6,633 bases of DNA, taken from positions 1 to 6,633 of the forward strand of contig JAFGTO010000012.1 in NCBI GenBank assembly GCA_016934095.1, written 5' to 3'. This document shows, piece after piece, positions 1-6,633 of this stretch (the first letter of the stretch is position 1; each line of letters starts with the position of its first letter). The DNA comes from Candidatus Glassiibacteriota bacterium (GTDB lineage: Bacteria; Gemmatimonadota; Glassbacteria; GWA2-58-10). Both the position numbers and the translations under genes were made by a program. Below the pieces are notes generated by a model. The model saw nothing but the letters and a program-made list of their open reading frames with translations. It was not told the origin of the DNA and made no database searches.

Positions 1-765
1 CACGCCATGGGCGCCGCCCTCAACGGTATGGCCCTCTACGGCGGGCTCAAGGTCTTCGGGGCCACCTTCTTCGTCTTCTCGGACTACATGCGCCCGGCCA
101 TCCGCCTGGCCGCGCTCAGCGGCGCCGAGGTGATCTACGTCTTTACCCACGACAGCATCTTCGTGGGAGAGGACGGGCCTACTCACCAGCCGGTGGAGCA
201 GACCATGGCCCTGCGTATAATCCCCAACCTGGTGGTCATCCGGCCCGCGGACGCCACCGAGAGCGCCATCGCATGGGAAGTGGCCGTGCTGCATAAAGGC
301 GGGCCGGTGGCCATGCTGCTCAGCCGCCATAACCTCGAGGTCATCGACCGCAGTAAATACGCCGATGCCCACGGCCTGAAAAAAGGCGCCTACGTTATCA
401 GTGAAGCCTCCGGAGGCCAGCCCGAGCTGATCCTGATCGCCACCGGCAGCGAGGTCGGTGTCTGTCTCGGGGCGCAGAAGCTGCTCGAGGCTGAAGGCCG
501 CAGGGTGCGCGTGGTCAGCATGCCGAGCTGGGAGCTCTTCGAGATGCAGGACCACAGCTATCAAGAAGAAGTCTTACCGCAGGCGCTCGACCGCCGGCTG
601 GTGGTGGAAGCCGGCCGGAGCCTGGGCTGGGAAAAGTATGCCGGCAGCCGGGGCGCGATCATCGGCCTGGAGGGTTTCGGCACCTCGGGGCCCTGGAAAC
701 AACTGGCCGAAAAATGGGGCTTCACCCCGGAAAAGGTAGCGGCCAGGGCCCGCGAATTATTCTAG
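1..765 (+). CDS. tkt: Transketolase, C-terminal part (5'-truncated by window edge)
   Basis: Thiamine-diphosphate enzyme of the non-oxidative pentose phosphate pathway, moving two-carbon ketol units between sugar phosphates in the cytoplasm. The frame is open from base 1 (His-Ala-Met-Gly) and ends at TAG 763-765, so 254 residues are visible of a protein normally about 650-670 long. The apparent ATG at 7 is internal: it lies in the family's conserved REHAMGAALNGMALYGG-type stretch. Visible are the end of the pyrimidine-binding domain, with THDSIFVGEDGPTHQP at about 145-192 (His at 148-150 and 184-186 match the conserved substrate-site histidines), the phosphate-contacting Arg of LLSRHN at 325-327, and the full C-terminal domain with IATGSEV and VVSMPSWELF. 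The ThDP pyrophosphate-binding domain lies outside the window. No frameshift or missing key residue is seen. DXP synthase or a split transketolase subunit is unlikely, because the motifs are those of full-length transketolase; a split C-terminal subunit cannot be fully excluded without the upstream sequence. Confidence 0.96.
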   Translation, partial: HAMGAALNGMALYGGLKVFGATFFVFSDYMRPAIRLAALSGAEVIYVFTHDSIFVGEDGPTHQPVEQTMALRIIPNLVVIRPADATESAIAWEVAVLHKGGPVAMLLSRHNLEVIDRSKYADAHGLKKGAYVISEASGGQPELILIATGSEVGVCLGAQKLLEAEGRRVRVVSMPSWELFEMQDHSYQEEVLPQALDRRLVVEAGRSLGWEKYAGSRGAIIGLEGFGTSGPWKQLAEKWGFTPEKVAARARELF

Positions 766-803
766 CAGCCGGATTATTCCTGATTGATTTCTATCAGCGT
801 GCA

Positions 804-892
804 GGGGCGGGCTGGCATCCTTTTTGCCATGCTCCCGCCTGCCGGTTCAGCCGAATACCAGTGCCAAAGCAAAAAGGCTGCCAGCCCGCCCC
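804..892. repeat. Long near-perfect inverted repeat (24-bp arms, 41-nt loop)
   Basis: Arms 804-827 and 869-892 are reverse complements over 24 positions with one mismatch (T818 against C878). The outer part is GC-rich (GGGGCGGGCTGGCA) and the inner part contains a T5/A5 tract (821-825 with 871-875). The loop is 828-868. The left arm can also fold on itself: 806-811 with 834-839 and, inside, 813-817 with 825-829, so two mutually exclusive structures are possible. It lies 38 bases after the transketolase stop. There is no trailing T-run on either strand, so it is not a classical intrinsic terminator. It could be a 3'-end-protecting or Rho-assisting hairpin, or a dispersed REP/MITE-like palindrome. 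The structure is seen directly; the role is unknown. Confidence 0.75.
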
Positions 893-983
893 CACCGGAG
901 TTTCATTAGGCTCAAGATAAAATCCTTATGAGTTATCCGGCTTAACGCTCCCTCGCTGCAGCTCAAAACAGCGGCCCCTTTTT

Positions 984-1000
984 CGCAGCCTGCGGCTGCG
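984..1000 (+). other. Small GC-rich hairpin in the leader of the tricorn gene
   Basis: CGCAGCC at 984-990 is the reverse complement of GGCTGCG at 994-1000 (7-bp stem, 3-base loop). The same GGCTGCG recurs at 1008-1014, so the left arm could pair with either copy. It lies 64 bases upstream of the tricorn start codon. In a GC-rich genome a 7-bp stem can arise by chance, so a regulatory role is only a possibility. Confidence 0.35.
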
Positions 1001-1051
1001 CATGGACGGCTGCGTGGCAATCACCGAACCTTTTCCACCCTAACGCCCCCC

Positions 1052-1060
1052 GGGGAGAGG
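1052..1060 (+). promoter_or_regulatory. Ribosome-binding site of the tricorn gene
   Basis: GGGGAGAGG lies immediately before CTC and the ATG at 1064. The purine-rich GGAG core at 1053-1056 is about 7 bases from the start codon. Together with the signal peptide that begins at this ATG, it fixes the translation start. Confidence 0.7.
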
Positions 1061-1063
1061 CTC

Positions 1064-4000
1064 ATGTACCATAACCGTTGCTTTTTACGCGTGCCGGTTT
1101 ACCGGTGGCTGATCGCCGCCCTGACTCTTTTCACCGCCTTGCCGGCTGCTGGAGAGGCCCGCTGGGGCGCTCCCTTCCTGCGCCACCCCGCCCCGGACCC
1201 CCAGGGCAGGCGGATCGCCTTTTCCCACGGCGGCGACATCTGGATTGTCCCCGCAGGCGGAGGCGCTGCACGCCGCCTCACCGTGCACGAGGCTTACGAT
1301 GCCTACCCTGTCTGGTCCCCCCGCGGAGACCGGATCGCTTTCTCCAGCAACCGCCTGGGAGACCCAGACATCTTCGTGGTGGACACCCTGGGCGCGGCCG
1401 TGTTCCAACTCACTTTCCGGGGGGCGGGCGACAGGCCGGTCGACTGGAGCGCCGACGGCTCGGAGGTGATCTTCGTCAGCCTGCGGGACTTCAGCCCGCG
1501 CCGGATCACCACTCCCTACCGGGTGCCGGCGGACGGCGGCCGGATGCCCTCCAAGCTCTGGCCGGTCCTAGCCGCGGACGTGCGCCTCTCCCCCGGTGGC
1601 GACAAGATCGCCTTTACCCGGGGCTACCACTACTGGTGGAGAAAAGGCTATACCGGCAGCGGCAACTATGACATCTGGCTCTACAGCCCGGCGGACGGCA
1701 ACTACCAGAGGCTGACCGGCCTGGCGGCCTCCGAGCATACGCCCCTCTGGCCCTCAGACGAGCGGCTGATCTACTACGTCAGCGAGTATGCCGGGGCGCC
1801 CAACCTCTTCCGCCGGGCCCTCACCGCCCCGCCCGATGAGCCGGGAGAAGCGGTTACTTTCTTCCGGGAGGACGGGGTGCGCTGGGCCAGGATCAGCGCG
1901 GACGGCACGCTGGTCGCTTTTGAGCGCGGCACCGATGTCTACACCCTCTTCACCGGGCCGGGCGCAGAGCCGAAGCTCCTCCAGGTAAGCCTGCCCGCGG
2001 ACAGCCGGAAGAACCCCGACGAGTGGAAAACCTTCACCTCGGGCGCCGAGAGCTTCGCTGTCTCGCCGGACGGAGCCCAGGCCGCGGTGGTGGTGCGCGG
2101 AGAGCTTTTCTGCGTGGAGAACCTCGACGACGGCTACACCAGCCGGCTCACCGGGACTGTCAGCCGCGAAAGCAGCCCCTGCTGGATGCCGGACTCCACC
2201 CGCCTGCTCTTTGTCTGCGACAGTACCGGCAATGACGATATCTACCTGCTGGAAAGCGCGGACACCACCAGGAAAAAGCTTTTCCGCACCCTCAAGCTCA
2301 AGGCCGGCCGCCTGACCGACGGCACGCAGCCCGAGCACGGCCCGCTGCCCTCCCCGGACGGCCGCACTGTCGCCTACGTGCGGGGCAACGGCGACCTGAT
2401 GCTGATGGATGCGGACGGCGGCAACCGGAGGCTGCTCTCCGCCGGCTGGGACCGGCCGCAGTTCTGCTGGTCCCCGGACAGTCGCTGGATCGCTTTCAGC
2501 CGCAACGATGTCGAGTTCAACGAGGATGTCTGGGTGGTGCCGGCGGACGGCTCCGCCGGGCCGGTCAACCTCAGCAGGCACCCCGACTCGGACAGGAGCC
2601 CGGCGTTCTCCGCGGACGGCCGCCTGCTGGCTTTCCTGAGCCGCCGGAGCCAGGATAATTCCGACATCTACTATGTCTTCCTGCGCCGGGAAGAGTCCGA
2701 CCTCAGCGCGGAGGAGCTGCGCTGGAGGGAAGAGCCGGAAAAGGACGGGCAGAAAAAGGGCCCGCCGCAGGTGGTGATCGATTTCGAGGACATCCACCTC
2801 CGCCTGCGCCGGGTGGCGGCCCTGCCGGCGGACGTAGAGGAGTTCGCGGTCTCCCCGGACGGGAAGACCTTCGTTTTCTCGGCCGACACCAGGACCGGCT
2901 GGGAGCGCTCTCCTGCCTCCTGGGACCTCTATTCGATCACGCGGGAGGGCGAGGATCTCACCCCGCTGACCTCCGGCGGACAGAACCCTTCCCGGCCCGA
3001 GTATTCCCCGGACGGCAAGACTGTCTATTTCCTGAAAAAAGGAGGGATCCCATCGAGTGTCAGCCTCGCGGATAAAAAAGTGAAAGCCCTGCCCCTGGCG
3101 GCCCGCATGAAGATAGACCACCGGGCCGAGCGGGTCGAGGTCTTCGAGGAGGCCTGGCGGACGATCAACGACTACTTCTACGACCCGCAGTTCCACGGTG
3201 CCGACTGGCAGGCCATGCGCCGGAAATACCTGCCCGCGGTGAGGGATGGCTCCTGCGCCCGCGAGGACTTCGATGACCTGGTACGGCTGATGCTGGGCGA
3301 GCTCAACGGCTCGCACCTGGGTATCTCCCCGCCCGGGAGCGGGCTGCCCGGGGTGCAGGCCGGCGCCCTGGGGGTCCAGCTGGACGAGGGCTACGCCGGC
3401 TCGGGCTTCCGGGTGGAGTATGTCTTCCGCCGCGGCCCGGCGGACCGTCACGGCAGCAGGCTCAACCCCGGGGACGTTATCCTGGCGGTGGACGGCCGCC
3501 CGGTGCAGCCCGGCGACAACCTCTTCCGGCTGCTCTACGATACCGTGGACCGGCCGGTGGCCCTGGAAGTAAGGCCGGCGGGCGGAAAAAAGACCGTGGA
3601 GGTCGTGATCAGGCCGGTCAGCACCGGGCGGCAGAGAGACCTGGTCTACGAAGACTGGGTTGACCGGCGCAGGCGGATGGTCGACAGCCTGAGCTCCGGG
3701 CAGCTTGCCTACCTGCACATCAGGGCCATGAACCAGCCCAGCTTCGAGCAGTTCGAGCAGGAGCTCTACAGTGAGGCCCACGGCAAGAAAGGCCTGCTGG
3801 TGGACGTGCGCAACAACGGCGGAGGCTGGATCACCGACTACCTGCTGGCCGTGCTCACGGTGGACAGGCACGCCTACACCATCCCGCGGGGAGCCACGGA
3901 AAAGGGCTACCCCCAGGACCGCCTGCCGGTCTACTCCTGGGTCAAGCCAGTTGCCGCGCTCTGCAACGAGCTCTCTTTCAGCAACGCGGAAATCTTCTCC

Positions 4001-4267
4001 CACGCTTTCAAGACCCTGGGCCTCGGCCCCCTGGTGGGAGCAACTACCGGCGGGGCGGTGATCTCCACCGGCGGGACCACCCTGATCGACGGTTCCGTTT
4101 TCCGGGTGCCGTTCCGGGGCTGGTATGTCAGGGGGACGGATGTCAACATGGAGCGCCAGGGTTGTGTCCCGGACATCACCGTGCCAGAGCCGCCCGGAGA
4201 GGAGGGCTCGGGCGCGGACAGCCAGCTCGAGCGGGCGGTGCAGGAGCTGCTGAAACTGGTCCAATAG
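1064..4267 (+). CDS. Exported tricorn protease homologue (S41 family, two beta-propellers plus PDZ)
   Basis: Large peptidase that in known tricorn enzymes cuts oligopeptides into di- to pentapeptides. It has 1067 residues, the usual tricorn size. Residues 1-32 form a Sec signal peptide (Arg 5, 9 and 14; hydrophobic 15-26; likely cleavage near AAGEA), so it should act in the periplasm or outside, unlike cytosolic archaeal tricorn. Residues 35 to about 320 are the first propeller and about 325-675 the second, with PD40-type blades such as SPRGDRIAF at 85 and SPDG or SPDS/SADG at 334, 430, 470, 516, 597 and 648. A charged insertion lies at about 541-566, between blades. The helical C1 region at about 686-752 ends in GELNGSHLG with Ser750-His751. 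The PDZ domain is about 768-853. The S41 core carries Asn-Asn-Gly-Gly-Gly at 917-921, nucleophile Ser973 in LSFSNAEIF, and Glu1030 in NMERQGCVPDI. All catalytic positions are present, so it is predicted active. The start is supported by the Shine-Dalgarno. The next gene follows after 54 bp. A simple carboxyl-terminal processing protease is excluded by the propellers. Confidence 0.93.
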   Translation: MYHNRCFLRVPVYRWLIAALTLFTALPAAGEARWGAPFLRHPAPDPQGRRIAFSHGGDIWIVPAGGGAARRLTVHEAYDAYPVWSPRGDRIAFSSNRLGDPDIFVVDTLGAAVFQLTFRGAGDRPVDWSADGSEVIFVSLRDFSPRRITTPYRVPADGGRMPSKLWPVLAADVRLSPGGDKIAFTRGYHYWWRKGYTGSGNYDIWLYSPADGNYQRLTGLAASEHTPLWPSDERLIYYVSEYAGAPNLFRRALTAPPDEPGEAVTFFREDGVRWARISADGTLVAFERGTDVYTLFTGPGAEPKLLQVSLPADSRKNPDEWKTFTSGAESFAVSPDGAQAAVVVRGELFCVENLDDGYTSRLTGTVSRESSPCWMPDSTRLLFVCDSTGNDDIYLLESADTTRKKLFRTLKLKAGRLTDGTQPEHGPLPSPDGRTVAYVRGNGDLMLMDADGGNRRLLSAGWDRPQFCWSPDSRWIAFSRNDVEFNEDVWVVPADGSAGPVNLSRHPDSDRSPAFSADGRLLAFLSRRSQDNSDIYYVFLRREESDLSAEELRWREEPEKDGQKKGPPQVVIDFEDIHLRLRRVAALPADVEEFAVSPDGKTFVFSADTRTGWERSPASWDLYSITREGEDLTPLTSGGQNPSRPEYSPDGKTVYFLKKGGIPSSVSLADKKVKALPLAARMKIDHRAERVEVFEEAWRTINDYFYDPQFHGADWQAMRRKYLPAVRDGSCAREDFDDLVRLMLGELNGSHLGISPPGSGLPGVQAGALGVQLDEGYAGSGFRVEYVFRRGPADRHGSRLNPGDVILAVDGRPVQPGDNLFRLLYDTVDRPVALEVRPAGGKKTVEVVIRPVSTGRQRDLVYEDWVDRRRRMVDSLSSGQLAYLHIRAMNQPSFEQFEQELYSEAHGKKGLLVDVRNNGGGWITDYLLAVLTVDRHAYTIPRGATEKGYPQDRLPVYSWVKPVAALCNELSFSNAEIFSHAFKTLGLGPLVGATTGGAVISTGGTTLIDGSVFRVPFRGWYVRGTDVNMERQGCVPDITVPEPPGEEGSGADSQLERAVQELLKLVQ

Positions 4268-4279
4268 GTCCCGGCGGGA

Positions 4280-4308
4280 ATAGTATATCGGTTATGGCCT
4301 GATACTAT
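4280..4308. repeat. Inverted repeat abutting the Shine-Dalgarno of the lyase-like gene
   Basis: ATAGTAT at 4280-4286 and ATACTAT at 4302-4308 are exact reverse complements separated by 15 bases. The element is AT-rich within a GC-rich gap of 54 bp. Its right arm ends one base before the AGGAGA Shine-Dalgarno at 4309-4314. It could be a dyad operator or a weak leader stem that presents or occludes the ribosome site. The symmetry is seen; function is inference. Confidence 0.4.
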
Positions 4309-4314
4309 AGGAGA
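4309..4314 (+). promoter_or_regulatory. Ribosome-binding site of the lyase-like gene
   Basis: AGGAGA lies 7 bases upstream of the ATG at 4322. It selects this ATG over the in-frame ATG at 4343, which would cut off the charged start of the signal peptide. Confidence 0.75.
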
Positions 4315-4321
4315 CGGAAAA

Positions 4322-6633
4322 ATGCCAACCTCATTCATCCGCATGTTCAGGAAGGCAGCCTGGGCTGCCTGCTGCCTTTCTTTCGCTGCCGGCAGCCTCT
4401 CGGCATTCGAGATACCGCTCACAGTAACCGAGAGCGCAGGCTATGCCAGGCGGGCCGAGGTAGCGACCTGCGGCGTGCCCCTGCCTCGCGGGGCTGTCAG
4501 CGACCTCGGTGTCCTGGCCGTGCTCGGCCCCGGCGGCCAGGTTGTGCCAGCCCAGTTCGAGACAAGCTCCACCTGGCCGGACGGCTCCACCAGGTGGCTG
4601 CTGATGGACTTTGTCGCGGACTGCCCGGCCGGCTCCACTGCCCGCTACACCCTGACCGATACCGGCAGGAAACCCGGCGCCATTCCGCCGCTGGCGGTGA
4701 GAGAGGCCGGCGGCAAAGTGGAGGTGGAGACCGGCGTGATGCGCTGCCTGCTCGACCCGAAGTATTTTGACCTGTTCGGCACGGTCTACCTGGACCACGA
4801 TAAGGATGGTGTCTTTGCGGACAGCGAGCGGGTTACCGCCGCCGGGAGCGCTCCAGCCATCAGTTGCCTGGATGCCCTTGGCCGGGAGCTGGCCAGCCGC
4901 TGGGGCAGGGTAAAAAGCTTCGAGGTCGAGGCCAGCGGCCCGGTGCGCGCCACGGTGGCGGTGAGGGGAAGACTTTACGATTTCGACACCTATAAGTTCG
5001 GCGAGGGCTGGGCAGACTACACGGCCAGGCTGCACTTTTACGCCGGCAGCGGCCTGGTGCGGGTATTCTTCACCCTGGAGAATTTCAACCCCACCCTGCC
5101 CCTGGTGGATGAGGACGGCGACCGCAGCGGCTGGGTGCTTGGCAGGCCGGGGAGTTTCTTCTTCGACGACCTCTCCCTGTACACCCGCCTGGATTTCGAC
5201 GGCCCGGTGCAGCTCTCGGTGGGCGCCGGCGCCGAGGACGTGCTCGACCGCGTGGTGCTGACAGGCAGCGGCGGCGGAGTCTACCAGGAATCTTCCGGCG
5301 GCGAGTACTGGTTCCACCGCAACCACATGAACCACCTGGGTAAAATCCCGCTGACTTTCCGCGGGGCGAAATATCTCCTGGACGGCGTAGCGCCCTACCT
5401 GCGCGACCGCCCGGATGCCTGGCTGCAAGCCTGCGACCGCAAGTTCGGCCTGGCCGTGGCCGTACGCCATTTCTGGCAGAACTTCCCCAAAGCCCTTACC
5501 GCCCTGCCGGACGGTACCGTGCGGGTAGCCCTCTGGCCCGCGGAGTTCCCGGACCACCACGAGCTGGCCGGCGGCGAGATCAAGACCCACGAAGCGGCCT
5601 TCTTCTTCCATACCGGGCCCCAGGGCAGCACCGCCTCGGGAAACCGGGTAGCTCTCCTGATGGCCGCTTTCCACCATCCCCTGCTGGTGCGGGCCCCCGC
5701 GGCACATTACCTGGACAGCGGCTTCTTTGACGATGCCGCAGTCTACGACCCCAAGCGCTTCCCGGCCTACGAGCGCCTGATGCACTGCGCGGTCAACGAG
5801 GAGCGAAACCTGGTTACCGATATCGAGTCCATCGATGAGTACGGCTGGCGCAATTTCGGCGACACCTGGGCCCAGAACGAGAAGGACCAGACCGGCGGGC
5901 CGCACCAGCGCCGCACCATGGTCAACCACTACAACCTGGAGTACGATTTCGGCTACGGCATGTTGTTCCAGAGCCTGCGCACCCTGGACGGCGACCCGGC
6001 GACCAGCCTCAAGTGGTGGAGCCTGGCCGAGGCGGCCCTGCGCCACGAGAGCGACATTGATTTCTACCACGCCCTTACCGACACCCTGCGCGGGGGGGTG
6101 CACAACGGCGGCAAGTTCACCCATACCGCCCACGGGGTCGAGGCCGCCCTCGGCGGGCACCGGGGCAGCCCCAGGCTCACCTGGTTCGGCAGCCTGCGCT
6201 GGCCCTGGGGCGAGGGCTCGAATCCGGAGTCCGGGCATTTCAACAACCGCGGCCTGATGGCCTGCTACTACCTGACCGGGGACCGACGCGTGCTGCAGAC
6301 CGCCCTGGAAATTGCCGAGCTGGTCTGCTGGAAAATCACCGAAAACAGGTTCGCCCAGATCGACAACACTTCCCGCGAAGCCGGCAACAACCTGCAGATT
6401 CTGACCGACGCCTACCTCTACACCTGGGATGAAAAATACCGCGCCGCCGCAGAGAAGATCCTCGAGTCCACCCACCCGGACAAGCAGTGGTACACAACCG
6501 AAGAGGGCCGCAGGAACAACCCTGACAAGAGCGTGGGCGGCTGGTGGACCGCGGCGATCTGTATCAATGCCGCCGCCCGCTTTACCGGGGTTGTCGAGGA
6601 GAAGACCGGCCGCCCCTATGAGCTCGGCAGAGG
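4322..6633 (+). CDS. Secreted PcRGLX/YetA-like protein, candidate polysaccharide (rhamnogalacturonan) lyase, 3'-truncated by window edge
   Basis: The frame is open from ATG 4322 to the window end: 770 codons, no stop. Residues 1-28 look like a signal peptide (Arg7, Arg10, Lys11; hydrophobic 12-26; Ser-Leu-Ser-Ala before Phe29), so the protein is exported. The N-terminal part (about 30-115) has the RIFT-barrel signature of this family: GVPLPRGAV followed by a QFETSSTWPDGSTRW stretch with Trp85, Asp87, Gly88 and Trp92. A beta-rich middle (about 120-450) follows. The helical C-terminal part (about 470 onward) has family-like conserved blocks: FGDTW at 512-516, NHYNLEYDFGYG from 535, RHESDIDFYH at 574-583 and GHFNNRG at 638-644. 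YetA of Bacillus and the PL26 exo-rhamnogalacturonan lyase are about this length or a little longer, so little is probably missing. Two acidic calcium-loop-like motifs occur (158-169, 263-270). The family assignment rests on my recognition of motifs. The actual substrate is unknown, and a non-lyase glycan-binding or glycosidase role is possible. It probably shares a transcript with the protease gene. Confidence 0.72.
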   Translation, partial: MPTSFIRMFRKAAWAACCLSFAAGSLSAFEIPLTVTESAGYARRAEVATCGVPLPRGAVSDLGVLAVLGPGGQVVPAQFETSSTWPDGSTRWLLMDFVADCPAGSTARYTLTDTGRKPGAIPPLAVREAGGKVEVETGVMRCLLDPKYFDLFGTVYLDHDKDGVFADSERVTAAGSAPAISCLDALGRELASRWGRVKSFEVEASGPVRATVAVRGRLYDFDTYKFGEGWADYTARLHFYAGSGLVRVFFTLENFNPTLPLVDEDGDRSGWVLGRPGSFFFDDLSLYTRLDFDGPVQLSVGAGAEDVLDRVVLTGSGGGVYQESSGGEYWFHRNHMNHLGKIPLTFRGAKYLLDGVAPYLRDRPDAWLQACDRKFGLAVAVRHFWQNFPKALTALPDGTVRVALWPAEFPDHHELAGGEIKTHEAAFFFHTGPQGSTASGNRVALLMAAFHHPLLVRAPAAHYLDSGFFDDAAVYDPKRFPAYERLMHCAVNEERNLVTDIESIDEYGWRNFGDTWAQNEKDQTGGPHQRRTMVNHYNLEYDFGYGMLFQSLRTLDGDPATSLKWWSLAEAALRHESDIDFYHALTDTLRGGVHNGGKFTHTAHGVEAALGGHRGSPRLTWFGSLRWPWGEGSNPESGHFNNRGLMACYYLTGDRRVLQTALEIAELVCWKITENRFAQIDNTSREAGNNLQILTDAYLYTWDEKYRAAAEKILESTHPDKQWYTTEEGRRNNPDKSVGGWWTAAICINAAARFTGVVEEKTGRPYELGR

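Larger units (their letters stand above)
766..1063. other. Intergenic region between transketolase and tricorn genes
   Basis: Non-coding gap of 298 bases. A short frame crossing its first part (to 920) starts inside the transketolase gene in another phase and has no recognisable protein character, so I do not call it a gene. The region holds the long palindrome at 804-892, a small GC-rich hairpin at 984-1000, and the Shine-Dalgarno at 1052-1060. An AT-richer patch around 912-937 is the most plausible place for a promoter of the downstream gene, but no well-spaced -35/-10 pair stands out. No T-run follows either hairpin on the + strand, so no textbook Rho-independent terminator for the transketolase gene is visible. 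Confidence 0.8.

Noticed and set aside
804..892. Intrinsic terminator for transketolase
   Set aside because: The stem is strong, but neither strand shows a T-run directly after it, and the T-tract lies within the stem. I list it as an inverted repeat of unknown role.
714..920. 68-codon frame running from inside transketolase into the intergenic palindrome
   Set aside because: It begins inside the transketolase gene out of phase, has no ribosome site, and its second half translates the palindrome.
912..937. Possible promoter for the tricorn gene in an AT-richer patch
   Set aside because: No convincing -35 and -10 pair with normal spacing; any hexamer match here is weak and the host's sigma-factor preferences are unknown.
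1754..4264. Very long open frame (836 codons) on the minus strand opposite the tricorn gene
   Set aside because: It is the reverse-strand shadow expected when G/C-ending codons suppress stops. The translation is rich in Ala, Gly, Val, Pro and His without domain motifs, and the opposite strand encodes an unmistakable tricorn homologue.
4322..4381. Lipoprotein signal on the lyase-like protein because of Cys17-Cys18
   Set aside because: The residues before the cysteines (Trp-Ala-Ala) do not fit a lipobox, and a good signal peptidase I site follows at Ser-Leu-Ser-Ala (25-28).
5835..6257. 140-codon + strand frame inside the lyase-like gene
   Set aside because: It lies out of phase within the real gene, with an Arg/Pro/Ala/Thr-rich low-complexity translation typical of a shifted GC-rich frame.
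4331..6475. Long open frame (714 codons) on the minus strand opposite the lyase-like gene
   Set aside because: Same codon-bias shadow. The + strand frame has a Shine-Dalgarno, a signal peptide and family-like motifs, while the minus frame has low-complexity composition and no recognisable domain.

Overview
The window is a GC-rich stretch of bacterial chromosome with three same-strand (+) genes and no sign of a phage, IS element, CRISPR array or RNA gene. Two of the genes begin with Sec-type signal peptides. This fits a free-living heterotrophic Gram-negative bacterium that exports hydrolytic enzymes. Codon use is strongly G/C-biased in the third position. The combination of an exported tricorn-type protease and a YetA/PcRGLX-like polysaccharide lyase suggests one of the polymer-degrading environmental lineages. 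I cannot fix the phylum from sequence alone.

Layout: (1) positions 1-765 hold the C-terminal part of a transketolase, cut by the left window edge. (2) Positions 766-1063 are non-coding. They contain a striking near-perfect 24-bp palindrome with a 41-nt loop, a smaller GC-rich hairpin, and a strong Shine-Dalgarno just before the next gene. (3) Positions 1064-4267 encode a complete 1067-residue tricorn protease homologue: signal peptide, two beta-propellers, helical C1 region, PDZ domain and S41-type catalytic domain, with the catalytic Ser-His, Ser and Glu residues all present. (4) A 54-bp gap carries a 7-bp inverted repeat that abuts the ribosome-binding site of the next gene. (5) Positions 4322 to the right edge encode a secreted protein of the PcRGLX/YetA-like type (candidate exo-rhamnogalacturonan lyase, PL26-like), without its stop codon in the window.

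The transketolase is central carbon metabolism (non-oxidative pentose phosphate pathway) and is probably transcribed separately from the two genes after it. The protease and the lyase-like gene are close enough (54 bp) to share a transcript. Both products are predicted to cross the inner membrane, so they could act together in nutrient scavenging, but their adjacency alone does not prove a functional link. I see no clearly new multi-gene system. The points most worth a second look are the large intergenic palindrome, the replaced specificity residue in the exported tricorn homologue, the calcium-loop-like motifs in the lyase-like protein, and the inverted repeat touching its Shine-Dalgarno.
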